Assembly: GCF_019925205.1 (NCBI RefSeq)
Contig: NW_026869907.1
Location: 1 to 64,000, forward strand
Direction: 5' to 3'
DNA from: Metopolophium dirhodum
Taxonomy: Eukaryota > Arthropoda > Insecta > Hemiptera > Aphididae
Length of the DNA: 64,000 nucleotides
Shown here: piece by piece, positions 48,401 through 62,081 of the stretch
Layout: every line of letters starts with the position of its first letter
Position numbering within the stretch: position 1 is the first letter of the stretch
Translations under genes and position numbers: made by a program
The notes under the pieces: model-generated
What the model was told of the DNA's origin: nothing
Databases searched by the model: none
What the model saw: only the letters and a program-made list of their open reading frames with translations

Positions 48401-49503
48401 TATCTATAGATAAACTGGATATAATTGTGAACAATAAACATTATTGTATTATTTTATTTTGTATGCATGTCTATATCAGTCTTATATTATAATTTATATT
48501 AGTTAGTTGGTAGAACTTTGATTAGAAGCTCATATTAAATATGTATCTGAGAAATTATGCTAAAAAAAATTGTACATATATTATATAGGTATAATATAGC
48601 CTCATTATAGGTACCTACTCCTAATTTACTTTTAACTTATCTTGTTGCTAATTTCGATATATTTATATTATAATAAATATAAGTACCTACACCAGGAATT
48701 GCATAATTATTGTACTTATAAAGCTAATATTGTATGATTAAAGTTTTCCGGGAACTGTTTCGATTGAATAATTTTTACAAGCTTTTTCATATTTTTTTTC
48801 CATTGAATAAAAACTTTTTTTTTTTTAAAACCTTTCAATGGGCAAATAACTGAAGTTTTATTAGTATAGTAATAATTAGTTGAATAATATACTATGGCTT
48901 ATATTTTTTAAATATAATATACATTTGAGTGTTATAGACTATAATTAGCATAAGAGGCTAAAATATAATTTTTTCGTACTACACACTTTATATTAAACTA
49001 TTATAGTTACCGTGGATCACATTACTTTGCATCACAATAAAACGATTTATGTCGGTATATTGGTAAGATTATCAATATAATTTTACAGTAAATGCACTGA
49101 ACTATAATATACGGACAGTCGATTGCAGAATACAAATCCTTGGAAAAAATCCCCAGACTACAATATTACCCATAATTACATGAAATTGATTGATCAAATG
49201 TTTTTTTAAAAGCTAATTATTGTAATTACCACACTGTTAATATTTAATTAAAAATATACACTAGGTTTAGAAATACTTATTACTTATCATTAAAACAAAT
49301 TAATATATAATAAATAATTTTCAAACATTAACAATAATATTATTTTGTTTTATATCATGATTTGAAACAACATACTTATGTTATAGATTATTTTAAAAGA
49401 ATTGCTACCTATATTAAATATTGTTTGATAATTATTTGTATTATTTAAACGTATTGATTATTTGAAATATTGTATCTATAAATAAAACTTGTAAAAACGG
49501 CTT
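48401..49503. other. gene-free AT-rich stretch
   Basis: AT-rich with poly(A/T) runs. I see no gene or element end. Confidence 0.45.
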
Positions 49504-49504
49504 C

Positions 49505-49527
49505 TAATAATAATAATAATAATAATT
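49505..49527 (+). repeat. (TAA)n microsatellite
   Basis: Seven uninterrupted TAA units followed by a diverged ATT run. Confidence 0.85.
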
Positions 49528-49571
49528 ATTATTAATATTATGTATAACACTATTAAATCTGTGGAACATAC

Positions 49572-49700
49572 CTAGCTTTTGTGAAGGTCCAGAGAAAACA
49601 GCTACAACATATTTTTTTACCCAAAACGCAACACGTCTGGGCACGTAATCGTAATACGTTTGGTCAATATTTTGTTCTGATGTCGTAGCACATTTGGGCA
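49572..49700 (-). other. candidate internal coding exon, unidentified
   Basis: On the minus strand a 129-bp open segment begins after ATATTATAG and ends at a donor CTAG|GTATGT. It reads PKCATTSEQNIDQTYYDYVP followed by RRVAFWVKKYVVAVFSGPSQ and KL. Composition is unlike the chance frames around it: richer in G+C and in varied residues. One base is missing before and one left after, so the exon would be in phase on both sides. I do not recognise the family and cannot find its partner exons. Confidence 0.35.
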
Positions 49701-50018
49701 CTATAATATATAATAAATATATAATATATAGTATACACTATACAGGTATGTAAGTACATAATGTGTATATAATTTTTAATGTAAGTTATATAATATACAT
49801 TTAAGGGTATAAATTATATAATATTATGAACACAAAATAAAATTAAAAATCAAATGTAGGTACCGATACTTACCATACGCATGGATATGAAACGATAGGT
49901 AATTATTATAGTGAATTGCGATAAACTGCGATATCACAAACAATATCAAAAATCCATTTGTAATTTACAAAAATGTTTTAAATTTTTATATTATATGACA
50001 CCTATGTGTTATAATATA

Positions 50019-50632
50019 TAGTAGAACTTCGATTAACCGTCACTCGATTAACCGTCACTCTCTGTTATCCGTCATCGGTCACCACCGAAAAAAAAATAAT
50101 TAGGCGATTAGACGATTTAAAATGCCAGATTTTTTTTTATAATATGTGTGGTATGTATGTTTATAATTTGTTACAATGTAAGTATTTTTTTTTTTTTTAA
50201 AGTGCACACGTAAAATATGATAAATATATAATATAAATATAAAATATAATAAATGTGTATATGTATAGGCCACGCCTGGAGGAAAAAAGACGCTATGATT
50301 AACACAGTAATCAGGGAAGAACCGAAAGGAAAGAGACCACTAGGTAGACCACGCCTAAGATGGGAAGATTGTGTGAGGAAAGATGTTAAAGATGTTAAAG
50401 AGGTTGATCCAGGAGCAAACTGGAGAGATATAGCAGAAAATATAATAAATTGGAGGGAAATTTGTTTTGCGGGATGGTCTTAAAGGCCGGAAAAAACCCC
50501 CAAAAAAAAAAAAAAAAAATGTGTATATGTATTTACACTTTTTTTTTGCAAAATTTCCGTTAAATGTCTCGTCTATTCGATTAACCGTCATAGCCCCGGT
50601 CCCGACAGTGACGGTTAATCGAAGTTCTACTG
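50019..50632. mobile_element. Tigger/pogo-like MITE with nested LINE fragment
   Basis: Long inverted ends: TAGTAGAACTTCGATTAACC followed by GTCACT on the left, and on the right, in complement, CAGTAGAACTTCGATTAACC followed by GTCACT. TA lies outside both ends. CAGTAGAAC-CTCGATTAACC-type ends and a TA target are typical of Tigger/pogo elements. The left end has a 15-bp tandem duplication of TCGATTAACCGTCAC, and the right end a second inverted copy of the same motif. The interior is non-coding apart from the nested insertion at 50267-50516. Confidence 0.85.
50267..50516 (+). mobile_element. LINE 3' fragment nested in the Tigger-like element
   Basis: A 250-bp insertion with a 16-bp direct repeat aaatgtgtatatgtat on both sides (50251-50266 and 50517-50532; the first As are ambiguous with the tail). 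It reads AWRKKDAMINTVIREEPKGK followed by RPLGRPRLRWEDCVRKDVKD and NWRDIAENIINWREICFAGW, the ORF2 C-terminus related to the copy at 43460, then a short 3' end and a poly(A) tract. The nesting dates it as younger than its host element. Confidence 0.87.
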
Positions 50633-51292
50633 TAATATAATATAATGTATTATTGATTATGTTATAATCGTTATTTTGTATTATATACTTTATGTAGTGT
50701 TTGAAAATTTCGTAAAATTTTAAATTGTGAAAGATTTCAGTATTTTAATAAATTTTGTTTTTTTTTTAAATAAGTTTTATATTTACATATATTTTCATCA
50801 ATTACCTTCATAATTGTATGGTACATTTATACCTAACCTTTTGTTTACTTATGTTTTCTTCTCTAATACCTAACTTTTGAGCTATAATAGTTGAAATAAT
50901 AATACGGAAGCTAAAAAAAAAAAGAATTAAAAAATATACTTACCTAACCTTTGGTATTATACATTTAAAATGGTATTCAAAATGTTTATATTGGCAAAAA
51001 ACGTACAAAAATGTTTAAATGATACAAATATAAAATATTATACGTATTATAATATACTACAGTATAATATGTGAACCACAGCACTCATATTCCATTGATA
51101 TCAATGATTATACTTAGTATTCTTGGACTATATAATTAATAATTGATAAATAATAAAATAACCATCATTAATAATATTTGTATTAAAAAAATTTCAATGT
51201 TTCACGTTCTTGTGAAATATTTTATCATGTAGTGAAATATTTTATACTTCAAACACTAACTATATGTATAGTCGATGATATTATTTATATTA

Positions 51293-51440
51293 TAACTAGC
51301 TGACTCAAAAGTGTATTTCCCGTAAAGAGTTTTTTTTCCATCGGAACGACGGAACCTAATAAAAAAAAAAACCAATGAATGCACTCACCGAATCTAATAC
51401 GAGAATAAAGCTTCGATAGCTATTGTGGTTTCCGAGATTA
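51293..51440 (+). repeat. interspersed insect repeat end (ACTAGCTGAC type)
   Basis: Begins AACTAGCTGACTCAAAAGTG and continues with 'ccatcggaacgacggaacc' and 'tttccgagattacagag'. The same kind of end is present in complement at 13866. The right border is not clear. Confidence 0.45.
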
Positions 51441-54400
51441 CAGAGTACTAACAATAATTTTGTATACATATTATATATACATGAATTATTTTTATTATTA
51501 TATAAACATTTGACTAAATAAATACGTTATTCACATATTTTAGTTGTTATATTAGTGAGTATTATTGTTATTACTTATTATTTTATTGATTATCGTTAAA
51601 ATGTCGATACAACATATTTTTCACGTATTTGAACGTAATTTATTATAATATTATAGTATAGTGTGCTATCATTTGGTTTTTAATAATAAATATAAAAAAT
51701 ACATACCTATACGATATAATTCTTCCATTCGTGGTAGTAATCTTTATTGAGATAGATATTGAGTTACGTAGAGTGGGTTTTAAATACCAAACAAGTAAAA
51801 ACGCCCAACCGTCCTGGAACTAATGAGAGATAAATAAACCGGTAAATTATGATTTACATTAATTACAAACATTGCAACGATTTTTGAGGGCACCGTAACC
51901 TTGTCACTCGTTCAACTGTATTCGTACACTTTACTCTTTTTTCTTCGTTTATATATTCCACCAACCCAATAATACAATAATGTTTAAAATTCGAGTTTTG
52001 TCTGCCATTGTCACGGCCACAAAAAAATAAAATAAAAATAGAATAATAATAATACGAACTTACTCAAAATGTTCTATATATGTACGCAAATAGCATTATG
52101 TTTAGCTCCCGTATTGTATTTGGCAATTTGATACACAAACATGAATACAAAATATATACATTTCGACTCTTAGAAATTTCTATAATAATACGAATAAGTA
52201 AATTATTATTTAAACTTTAAAAATTGGAACTTTTTTTCCCCTTAAATTACTGAACAACCTACAAAACTGCATAATATTATATTGTTTTTATCTACATAAT
52301 ATAATAATTGTGCATTTAATCATCGTATATTGTTATAAAATATGTTGATTAGTTATACATATACAAGGTTATCAACAAAAGCATCTACTGTCTTAACTTA
52401 GTTTGAAAATATTGTTTTTAGATAATTTTACGTCATTATTGCTAATCAATTGTTCATTTTTTTTTTCAATAACATTATACTTTTTGAATTTTTAATGATC
52501 GTCAATTTTTAAGTTTTACTTTTTATATGACAACATATATTTTTCCGAATTAGAATATTTTCCTGATTAATTTGATACGTAAAAATTGAATCTCGAACAA
52601 ATAGTTAATAAGTTACAACTAATAAGTAGCTATTAAAAGTTTAGTTGAACGTAGTAGTGGACCAACATTTTGCGGATTACCTTTGTGCCACTCTATACTA
52701 CTCTCCAAACTTTACAGTTTAAATACTTATCAACTATAAAAATAACCAAATTAAATACCCATTAAAATAATATATATTACAAATTCTTCATTCTTGATAC
52801 ATAGTGTTGATATATTTATCAGTTAAGTATTTATACTGTGACGAATTTTTCATTAATTTTACTCACGATAGAAAAATAATAAATTTCTACCTAAAGGATT
52901 CATAATTATTATGATTAACGGTTTAGACGGCCTCATCATAGGTTTTTAAATTTAAAACCAAATATGTATATCCGTAGGCATAATATAATATTACAATGAT
53001 TTTTAAATAGGTATTATCGATGTGTTATTTGTTGAGCTCTTCAAGCTTCGCTCTAAATTTCTACTAGGCATGAATAATAATTGAATTCATGTTAAGCTAC
53101 AAAAATAAATAGGTATTATAATGTCTTATCGTGCATTTGTTATAATATTATCTTATAAAATGTAAATAAAGAAAGGTTTCAGGAGTGATAAGTACAAATC
53201 CAAATAGATAGGTATGTTATTTTACATAACATTTTTCTTAGTTTCTGGAATAATTATAATTGAAAGTCTTTTACGTATTTGTAATATTTTATTCATTACA
53301 ATTTTTTAATACCATCGTCTATCGTTTGCCATATTTTATAAAATATTTATAATTTTAGATCTTAAAAAATTATCTTAGTTCGACATTTTGTAAAATTTGC
53401 AGTAACTAGGCCCATATTCATTATAAATCTATTTTTTTTTTGTACATTTTAGATTATAAAATGTTCAAATGTTTCAATGTAGCACGTGCGATTGGTTACT
53501 AATTCTATAAATATTATATTTAGAGTGAAGGTATTATAATTATTGTGAAATTGGTAAGTACCTGTTATATATTTACAAAAAAAAATATTGTTATAACTTA
53601 ATATTAAGTATAACTTAAATATTTATTACGACTTAAGAACGTAATGGTTAATAATTTTGAAGTTCAAAGCTTCTTTGATGCACCCGTCCAAGTAACCTGT
53701 GGAAAATTCCAATCGATTCAGAGTGGAGTGATACAATTTCCCACCTCAGGAATAAATTGTAAACTTGTTTTTTAATTAAATGCATACAATACAAATAAAA
53801 AAAGTTAAAACTATGTGTTAATTCCTATACGTATATTTGTATGTGCGTTTCACAATGATTATTTGCATTTGTTGTATGCTTTACACCAATGTAATGTGCA
53901 TTAACAAAGCCAACTCAATTTATACTTCATTATTATTAATATGACATCAGTAATGAATAATAAACAAACGTACCTATACATTGATCAGATTAATTTATAT
54001 TTATAGAGAGCTGATATCACGAGAGCTTTTTCCTCGGAACAAAATAATAGAACCTTTGATAAACGAGGATCGATACAAATTGAAAATAAATATTTCGTAA
54101 TTGAGGAGAATCCCTGACCGCAGAGTTGAACATCCACAACAATTATCACGACAAAATGGACATTGCACATACATTGCACAAACCATTGCAGCAAATACGT
54201 TTTATTTCACTACTGTATGGATGTAAAATATAATACCAGCTATTGTATATTATCAATTATTAGTAGAAATGGTGCTTGTCGTGAGGCTTATCCGTGAAGT
54301 TAGGTACATGTTCGAAAGGCGTACGCAATATCCGTGTTAATAAATTACAGTATACTTGGTGATACATGACACATAATGTAGAATATCCAAGAACATCCAA

Positions 54401-57400
54401 CAGAAAATTTAATTTGTCTCTTCGGTATAAATAGACACTGAATATATCAAATACATTATACATGTACCTGCCTATCTATAGTTGTTACTAGCACCAATAA
54501 TATTCAACGGTAGAGGTCCAAATAATATGGATACCACCAAAACGGTTTTGCGATCCACTACGGACATAATATAATGCTGTCCTTATCTTCAATTCAATAT
54601 AATACCCACTAGTTATCCCAATTTGTAAGGAAATTATATGCTATACGTAATAGGTTATCTACACCCGTAATATAAAATACTACTGGTTTTCCTAGTCGTA
54701 AAACACAAACTGAAAATTCACTGCGATTAAACAAAAGTGTAAAGTACAAACAATATAATAGAGACTCTAGACATAGATACAGGAATTATTCAATTAGTAA
54801 TTGTGTGTTTAATAACCGACTATAACTATAATGATAATTTAATACATTTTCATCTAATTTAAAATATTTAACTGTTTTATAATAGCTTACGCAAAAAAAA
54901 AATGAATATAAACTACTTCATATTATTTTAATAATAATACATATAGGTATGTACTTCATTTGTTTAGTATAATTACGAAAAAATAATAGGTAAACGATGA
55001 AGGTCTTAGTAACGTTAAATAATATTAATAATAAATATTAAACAATGTTACATTCTGAGGATATATTAAATGATTAATATAATGCAAATGATTCGAAGAA
55101 TACAATATCAAGAAAAAACACTATTTTCTCATTACTCGATGGGTATAAATTGTATAAATTGTACGTATTAGTATTAGGATTTTTAGTTATCCATTATTAA
55201 ATAGAAATTATTCAACTTCAAATTGTATAGACCAACTAATGAATCCAACCAACATAACTTATTTATTACTTATTCCACGTGTACGATGATACCGCTGCTT
55301 TTAGCCATTAATGGAATCTTGACAGTAAAATTGTTTTAAAAATATTGTTGATATTACATGGTCATTGCCAAGTTAACTTGACTTCCTGTGAAGCAATATT
55401 TTTACACTTACGAAAATGATTTATACATTTGGTAGGTATCAATACTGCAGATGATTAATGTGCAAAATGTTCATTAATTTCATTAATTGTTTCCATGGCC
55501 TATGATTTTCCGACTAGGTCCATAAAATAATATCGGCTGTTAATACAAATTGATGAACAATCGATGACCTGTGTCAATCGGTTTGGCAGAAATACATTTT
55601 TTATGGACTTCACTAATAACTAAGACAGATGGTACATCATAGAAAAAGGATAATATTTTTGCTACTTGCTACCTACTCTGTCAGTCGACAATGTGACTTT
55701 AAATAATTAAATTTAAAAACAATGAATGGCTAAAAACTTTAAAAGTATTATAATATGCATATCGCATATGTTACGAAATAAATTGTATTTTATTCCGTTT
55801 TTGTACTATATAATATTTTATAGGTACTTTAAATAAATTATTTTTGTATGATCCTTGGTGTAATAAATTATAGTATTATTTTGTTGTATATAATACCATA
55901 ATATTATACAATACATTATACTTATACATTTAAACTGTATAATATTCAAAGTGCTCCAATTTAAAAATAAAAATTACAATAGTCTTAATTTTTATTTGTT
56001 AGCTCCTAACTATTTTTATACCTTTACATAATACTTATGTATTTCGATAGAGTTAGATGAATTACATACACATCACGCAACAATTATATTATATTATAAT
56101 ATAATAAAAACACAGTATTATTTTTAAGTCTATTTGACAATCAGAGGGTAGTCTAGACTTTTGACTCCAAAGTATAGACGTATATTATACAGTATACATT
56201 TATTACAATAATTATTAATTATACGTAATTAGAAATAAACACGGTAAAAAAATGTATGCTTTAACCTGTGACACGAGTTCACAAACATCATTGTTTATGT
56301 AGTTTCTATGTATAGTACGTAAATATGATGAGTGTAAAACTCATATAAAAGCGAATGCATTTTATTACCGTCTAATGATACCCAAAACAGACACCTAGTA
56401 CTATCAGGTGTTGATTAACAGTGAAGAAAATTTCTTAAGGGGAAGATGACAAAGGCATGATATTACCTGCAATACTTTAATTAAAAAATAATTTTGAGTA
56501 TTCTTTTTTAAATTGTATAAAGAAATATTTTATTTTATTGGCTTTATTATTATTTGTATTTATGAATTTTTATTCCCATCATTCAATTAAATAAAAGTAT
56601 ATTAAATGATAAAGCTCTTGTACGTGGAAGTCAAAATCTGATAAAAATAATATACATTTTGGTAACTAATAAGTTTTGAATATTTTTATAACTTAATTTA
56701 CAATACGCGGCATTATCGTCGAGCATAATATATTATCAAAAATGTATAATAAGCACGGAGAATTAAAAAAAAAAAAAATAGAAGATCGTATTCCTTAATA
56801 CTCTTAATCCTACTTCGTTCGAGGATAATACATTTATGACTGAGAAACCAACAACGTATATATTATTCGTTTATATCGTTTAGAACTATGTAAACAAAGA
56901 ACTTATCTAACTTTATTAGTTTTTTACAATGTGTATTTCTGACCAATATCCCAGTTATGGATGAAACAAAAATGTTTAGATCTAAGTAGTAAGACTAATG
57001 TGATCCTATCGAATAATCATAGTATATGAAGCCCGCTAAACCTTCCAACTTATAAGAACAATTCAGGCCTTCCAGTTGTTACAGCCTATACGTTTTCGTA
57101 AAATCGCCTCTGATCCTTCACCAACTGTAGTTATCGCCAAAATAACTTAAAAATACCACAATTAACCAAATCCTACTGCATACCTACCTTTAATTTTATT
57201 CAGAGTACCTAAATCAATCATCAGGACCCGTCAATTAATCGACATTCCTCCCGCACAATTATTGATATCCCCCAGAGGTATATAAATTATAATGGACCTA
57301 TCCTATAATATAGGCATATTATAAATCCTAAATTAAACGGTCGAGTGACATTGCTGAGCACATTCCCAATTTCGTAATTATCGTCATTTTACCTTGTTAT

Positions 57401-59112
57401 CAAAATTACTTATTGTACTTTTTTATGCAGTTTTATATTTAGTTATATTATACTTATATTATAATGATTGTGCAGCTTACGAATAGCTAATTGAATATAT
57501 TCCGAGAACGGATAAACGCATTATCCATGAATATATAGATAGGTTACGTTAGCCTAACTAACCTAATTAATTTAGCTTATAGTATATTATGTTTATGTAT
57601 TTAATTATATATTCATAGATTATAAGAACAAACTGACGTTTAAAACATCAAAATTAGTTTTATATAATTCTTCTATTGTTATGTGAATCGAAGATTTAAT
57701 TGGACCCCAAAATGTTCTCCCCTGGACCCCGAGATATTATCTAAATTCAGGACTACGGCTTATGCAGATTTTAGTTATATCTTATAATATAATAGCGTTA
57801 TTAGTCAGTGATTTTTTTTTTATCAAATACTTTCAAGGCCATCAGCAGTTTGACGAAGTTAAATTTGTGCAACATACATCCGGATTGAACAATACAAGTA
57901 CAACAGGTACAAGGATTCTAAAGAATTTTCGACCAAAAAAAAAAAAAATAAGAAACGAATGCTATTTTTGTCTCAAGAAATTATGTATTATTCGTTGTTA
58001 GTTGTTACTGATGTTTAATGTCATATTAGTTGATTTTAATGCATATTTTAGTTTTTAATTATTTTGTAAGCTCTTAAATATTTTGATATATTATAGTAAA
58101 AAGTATAGGGTTTTAAAACGTTATCACAAAGACATGCAATTTTTTACAATGTTATATTATTATAACTACGATTAAAAATAATAAAAATTTGCATAACAAT
58201 TAAATTAATGTTTGTATTACCTACGGCACAATTGATCGTGTATGATATACCTAAAATTGTAATTGTAATTGTAATTGAGTGCCTAAAAAACAGTAACATT
58301 AAACAGTTTTACACTAAATATGTATAATATCTTACACTTTTGCAATATTATTAACAACCATGATTTTACGGACGGGAATTTAAATTAGAATATAATAAGT
58401 ACCTAATAACTAGTGTTTTGAATCCAAATGTCAATCATGCAAACTAATCAGTAGTAATAATAACCTGTACACTATTATACAGTAGGTATTGAACAAATTT
58501 AATATAATGTCTTAAGACATGTTATTATTACGATTTATTTAATATTATATTTGGTGTTAAGACTTCAGTATATTGAAGTATACTACCTATTATAATTACT
58601 TCTTAAACTCGGCTACTTATCATTTTAATGAATAATATACAAATAATAAAATGTAGTTGCATCGAGCAATGATTTCACGATTGTGGTGTAACATAATAAT
58701 TTATATATCGCATTAACGATGCATAAGTTATTGAACCTAAATATAGTGTCTACTAAATTATATTAATAAATATTGTAAATGTCACTCTTTACTAGGAGTC
58801 GAACGCATATTGTATTATATACGTATATCAAATTTATAATATATCTATGGTAGTTACTTATAGTCACTACTCACTAGTCATTTCACTTACTTTGATTTGT
58901 ATAATTACTATTTTATTGATAGGCGCACACACAAACGTTGTACAATGACCTGGCTATTCGTTAATATGATAAGTCACGATTTATTGAATGATGGGATGAC
59001 ACGATATTATTGTTAGAATTTAACAATATTAGTATATTTTATTGGTTTTTTTTTTTTATAAAATTTTCCTTTACATAGACAATATTGTATTTAAATAAAT
59101 TAAGGCCTAGGT
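51441..59112. other. 7.7-kb gene-poor AT-rich stretch
   Basis: No gene that I can support. GC-richer islands occur near 53660-53760, 54100-54190, 54270-54440 and 57000-57290. The minus-strand frame at 54260-54463 reads RRDKLNFLLDVLGYSTLCVM and then YHQVYCNLLTRILRTPFEH and looks more protein-like than the rest, but it has no recognised family and no clear splice sites. A (GTAATT)n run sits at 58256-58277. Confidence 0.4.
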
Positions 59113-59385
59113 CAGTGGTCACGCAAAGCGCCCCGGATTCGGCGAAAACCAATCACAATTTTCTCACCCCAAGGTCCACACGCTGTATAAATAAGCGTCT
59201 CATTGGTATTCAATACAATATTATTATTTTCAACGAATCACGATAATTTACTGCAGACATAGAGTTTCTATCTATTTACTGAAACATGTTGTTGCGGTCC
59301 GATTTGACCGAAATCCAGGCACATGTGGTGACGACTAAAACTCGTGTGCGCAGTGTATGACCCAGGCCTTGATTAAGAACCACTG
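59113..59385. mobile_element. possible hAT-type MITE with promoter-like interior
   Basis: The left end CAGTGGTCACGC and the right end in complement CAGTGGTTCTTAATC share the hAT-typical CAGTGGT. The 8-bp flanks match only partly. Inside are a CCAAT box (59149-59153) and a TATAAATA box (59186-59193) about 35 bases apart, followed by an ATG with a 24-codon frame of no known family. Both readings are tentative. Confidence 0.35.
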
Positions 59386-60244
59386 GTAATGGTGTTTTTA
59401 TAGTTATTATTATTCACGACAATTTTTTTTTTCATTTAACACCACTGTATAACAGTTTTGATATTTGTGATATGCATTGACGAGTCCATGCAATTTAATT
59501 TAGCTAACAGTCAACACGTTGTTATAATACCGTTTTAAAGAATTGAAAGTTCTAATAAATTTACTGATGACTACGAACATCAGGTACAAGAAAGTCGCCG
59601 AACACAGCCGGCTGGAGCGTAAAAATATGGTCTACATTTATTGCATCTGCCAAATGCAAATTCACTCCGAACAGAAGTGTTGTCGTTTTTATAATATAAT
59701 AATAATAATGTTTATCATGGAAAAAACTCCATTTACAAACACATAATAACATATTATTATACTACAACATATTAAAAATAATATTTTTAATTATAAATTT
59801 AGAATTTTATTTTTATATTTAAACTCTAAACACGATTTAAACTTGTCAATATCATTATAATTGAAAAAAAATCAATATTATCTGCTGTCATTAAAACGAT
59901 TATAATCTAAGAGAATATGCCAGTTTTTTTATTTATATTTTATAATATGTAGAAAAAACTTAGTTCCCGTCTCGATTGTAGACAATTTAAAGGACAATTA
60001 AAGTTACCAACAATGTGTATAAAAAAAAATAGTACATTTTGAGCATTCTTTCTAAATTTTAGAGTCAATACTGAAAAAACCTGAAACTCCACAGAATGGA
60101 ATTTGAAGGATGAATTTAATATCTTAAAAATGTATTTTGAATTGAAACTAAATCATGAATTATGAGTAATAGAATTATTGAACCAAATAAAATAATCATA
60201 TTAATGGTAAGATCTTACCAATGCAATATTAAATGAACCAAGAG

Positions 60245-60742
60245 CAGTGTTGGGAATTATCTAGATAAAATTATTTCTTTAATTATCTTATCTAGATAAA
60301 AATAATTAAATCATCTAATTATCTCATCTAGGTAATGGTTATCTGTGGTCATTTATCTAGATAAATAATATAATAATAAGAATGTTTTTAAATACTGAAA
60401 TAGGCCAATTATTTACGAGAACCGAGTAATGATTCCAAATTCCAATATTATTATTGTTAAAAAAAGAAATGTTTACTGAAATATTGTCAGTTTTATTTTG
60501 TTATTTTATTTTTATTCAAGTTGTACCTATTAAAAATTAAAATTGTATATTATTTTAGTTGAAAAATGACATTAAGGATTTATTAATTAATAAATATCAT
60601 CTAATTAGTAATTACTAATAAATTACATTATTTATAATATAATTTAAAAAAAAATGATGTTATATTTTATCTTATATAGATAAATTTTGAATGAATTATC
60701 TGTTATCTTATCCAGATGATTTTTTGGTTTTTCCCAACACTG
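60245..60742. mobile_element. 498-bp non-autonomous hAT-type element
   Basis: The ends are inverted: CAGTGTTGGGAATTATCTAG on the left and, in complement, CAGTGTTGGGAAAAACC on the right. The flanks accaagag (60237-60244) and tccaagag (60743-60750) agree at 7 of 8 positions. The interior is rich in the palindrome TTATCTAGATAA, repeated near both ends. No coding capacity. Confidence 0.85.
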
Positions 60743-60784
60743 TCCAAGAGTAACAGAGCAAAATAACTCGTGGCAGTTTCCTTT

Positions 60785-60955
60785 TAAGAAATGCAAGTTG
60801 GATGAAGCTTTAATTTTATATGACCTATATTATGTACCTTGAAAGTAAGTGTAGTATCAAAAGTAACACCTAACACCTAAGCTTTTTACATTACCAAGTC
60901 TACGAAGAAGACAATTATTTATGATGTATTTACTATTTATGAAGTTTGAACGTTT
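60785..60955 (-). pseudogene. LINE reverse-transcriptase fragment
   Basis: On the minus strand it reads YIINNCLLRRLGNVKSLGV and, after a small frame-shifting duplication of GGTGTTA, GVTFDTTLTFKVHNIGHIK. The pattern 'I(N)xxxLxRVxxVKDLGVxFDxxLxFxxHI' is a conserved part of the reverse transcriptase of Jockey/CR1-like LINEs. Short and broken. Confidence 0.6.
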
Positions 60956-61854
60956 TTTTTTTTAGAGTAAAGGATAAACTGAACATTGAATTATAATTTT
61001 AATCTTTATGGTAGGCCTTTAATGGTCATAATTATTTAAAAACATTTTTTAAGATCAGATTTTTTACGATCGAATGGATTCATTTATTTATTTACGCGAT
61101 GTATTTTTATAAATATTAAAGACATTTGTAGAATGACAGAATGAGTATATAGTTTAGAAACAAAAAAAAATAAATACTTTCTAATTTTACAGATAGTAAT
61201 ATATAAAAGTTAGAAGAGTCAGGTATAATTTATATTATTATCTGTGAAACTGGAGAGTATTTTTTTTTTTTGTTTTTATGATAAATCTCATTTAAAAGTA
61301 GTATATTGATGGAAATACATCCATTAAATCGAGGAAAATCTGGTCTTGAAAATTTGTTTTGTAATTGTTTTTTATTAATGTTGTATCATTTTGATTATAA
61401 CAATGTATTACCAATAAATGTCTCATGCAAAAATATGTTATTATTTTTTATAAATGCGACAACGATTCTGGTTCATTTAAATCAGAACAGTTCCGGTGTC
61501 CTTTCTTCAATATTTATAAATAATCTATAAACTTATTTAGACATACATTGAATAGATAACATTTTACTACTGACAATGAACTATAGTAAGATTTTATGAG
61601 AATAATAATATACCATCTTAATTATTTTCTATTTAAATTGTCTATTAAGTGGCTTGCTGAATTATAAATTCTCAGTGCATAGAGAGTTATCGTTGTTACA
61701 TTGTGAGTAAAATATTATAATATTATAAAATTACTCTTGGTAATACAATAATTTCAACTTAGGTGCATACAATGATTAAAAAAACCAATGTACTCTGTGA
61801 GGTCAAAATATAATTAGGTATTTTTTATTATTACAACTAATTATATGGTATTTA
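60956..61854. other. gene-free AT-rich stretch
   Basis: AT-rich. The frame at 61306-61530 is not recognisable. Nothing further seen. Confidence 0.45.
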
Positions 61855-62072
61855 GTTTTTTTTTTTTTATTGAACTTAAGCCCGACAACTGACCACTAGC
61901 TGGTTTTTTTGCTTGTAGTGAGGAGGAAGCGTGGGTTGAAACACGTTTGTATGTGTGGCAAGGATTTATAGCTAAAAATCCCGGATGGGTGACCACCCGG
62001 AAGCTAGCAACACTGGCCGATACGTACATTCAGAGCATTTCTGCAGTTGAGTGTACTGACCGTGCCACAAAT
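61855..62072 (-). mobile_element. SINE with 5S-rRNA-like head, minus strand
   Basis: Read on the minus strand it aligns with the SINE at 24993: TCTGAATGTACGTATCGGCC then AGTGTTGCTAG and TTCCGGGTGGTCACCC, and it ends with gggcttaagttcaat and a poly(A) tract (T run at 61855-61869). The flanks ggtatttag and gatattttag look like a worn target duplication. The box C region has decayed from the 5S sequence. Confidence 0.65.
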
Positions 62073-62081
62073 GATATTTTA

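Noticed and set aside
53985..54194. Cys-rich minus-strand frames (MVCAMYVQCPFCRDNCCGCS)
   Set aside because: Two overlapping minus frames are open over the same bases, neither has splice sites or a family pattern, and the Cys spacing fits no zinc-binding motif I know.
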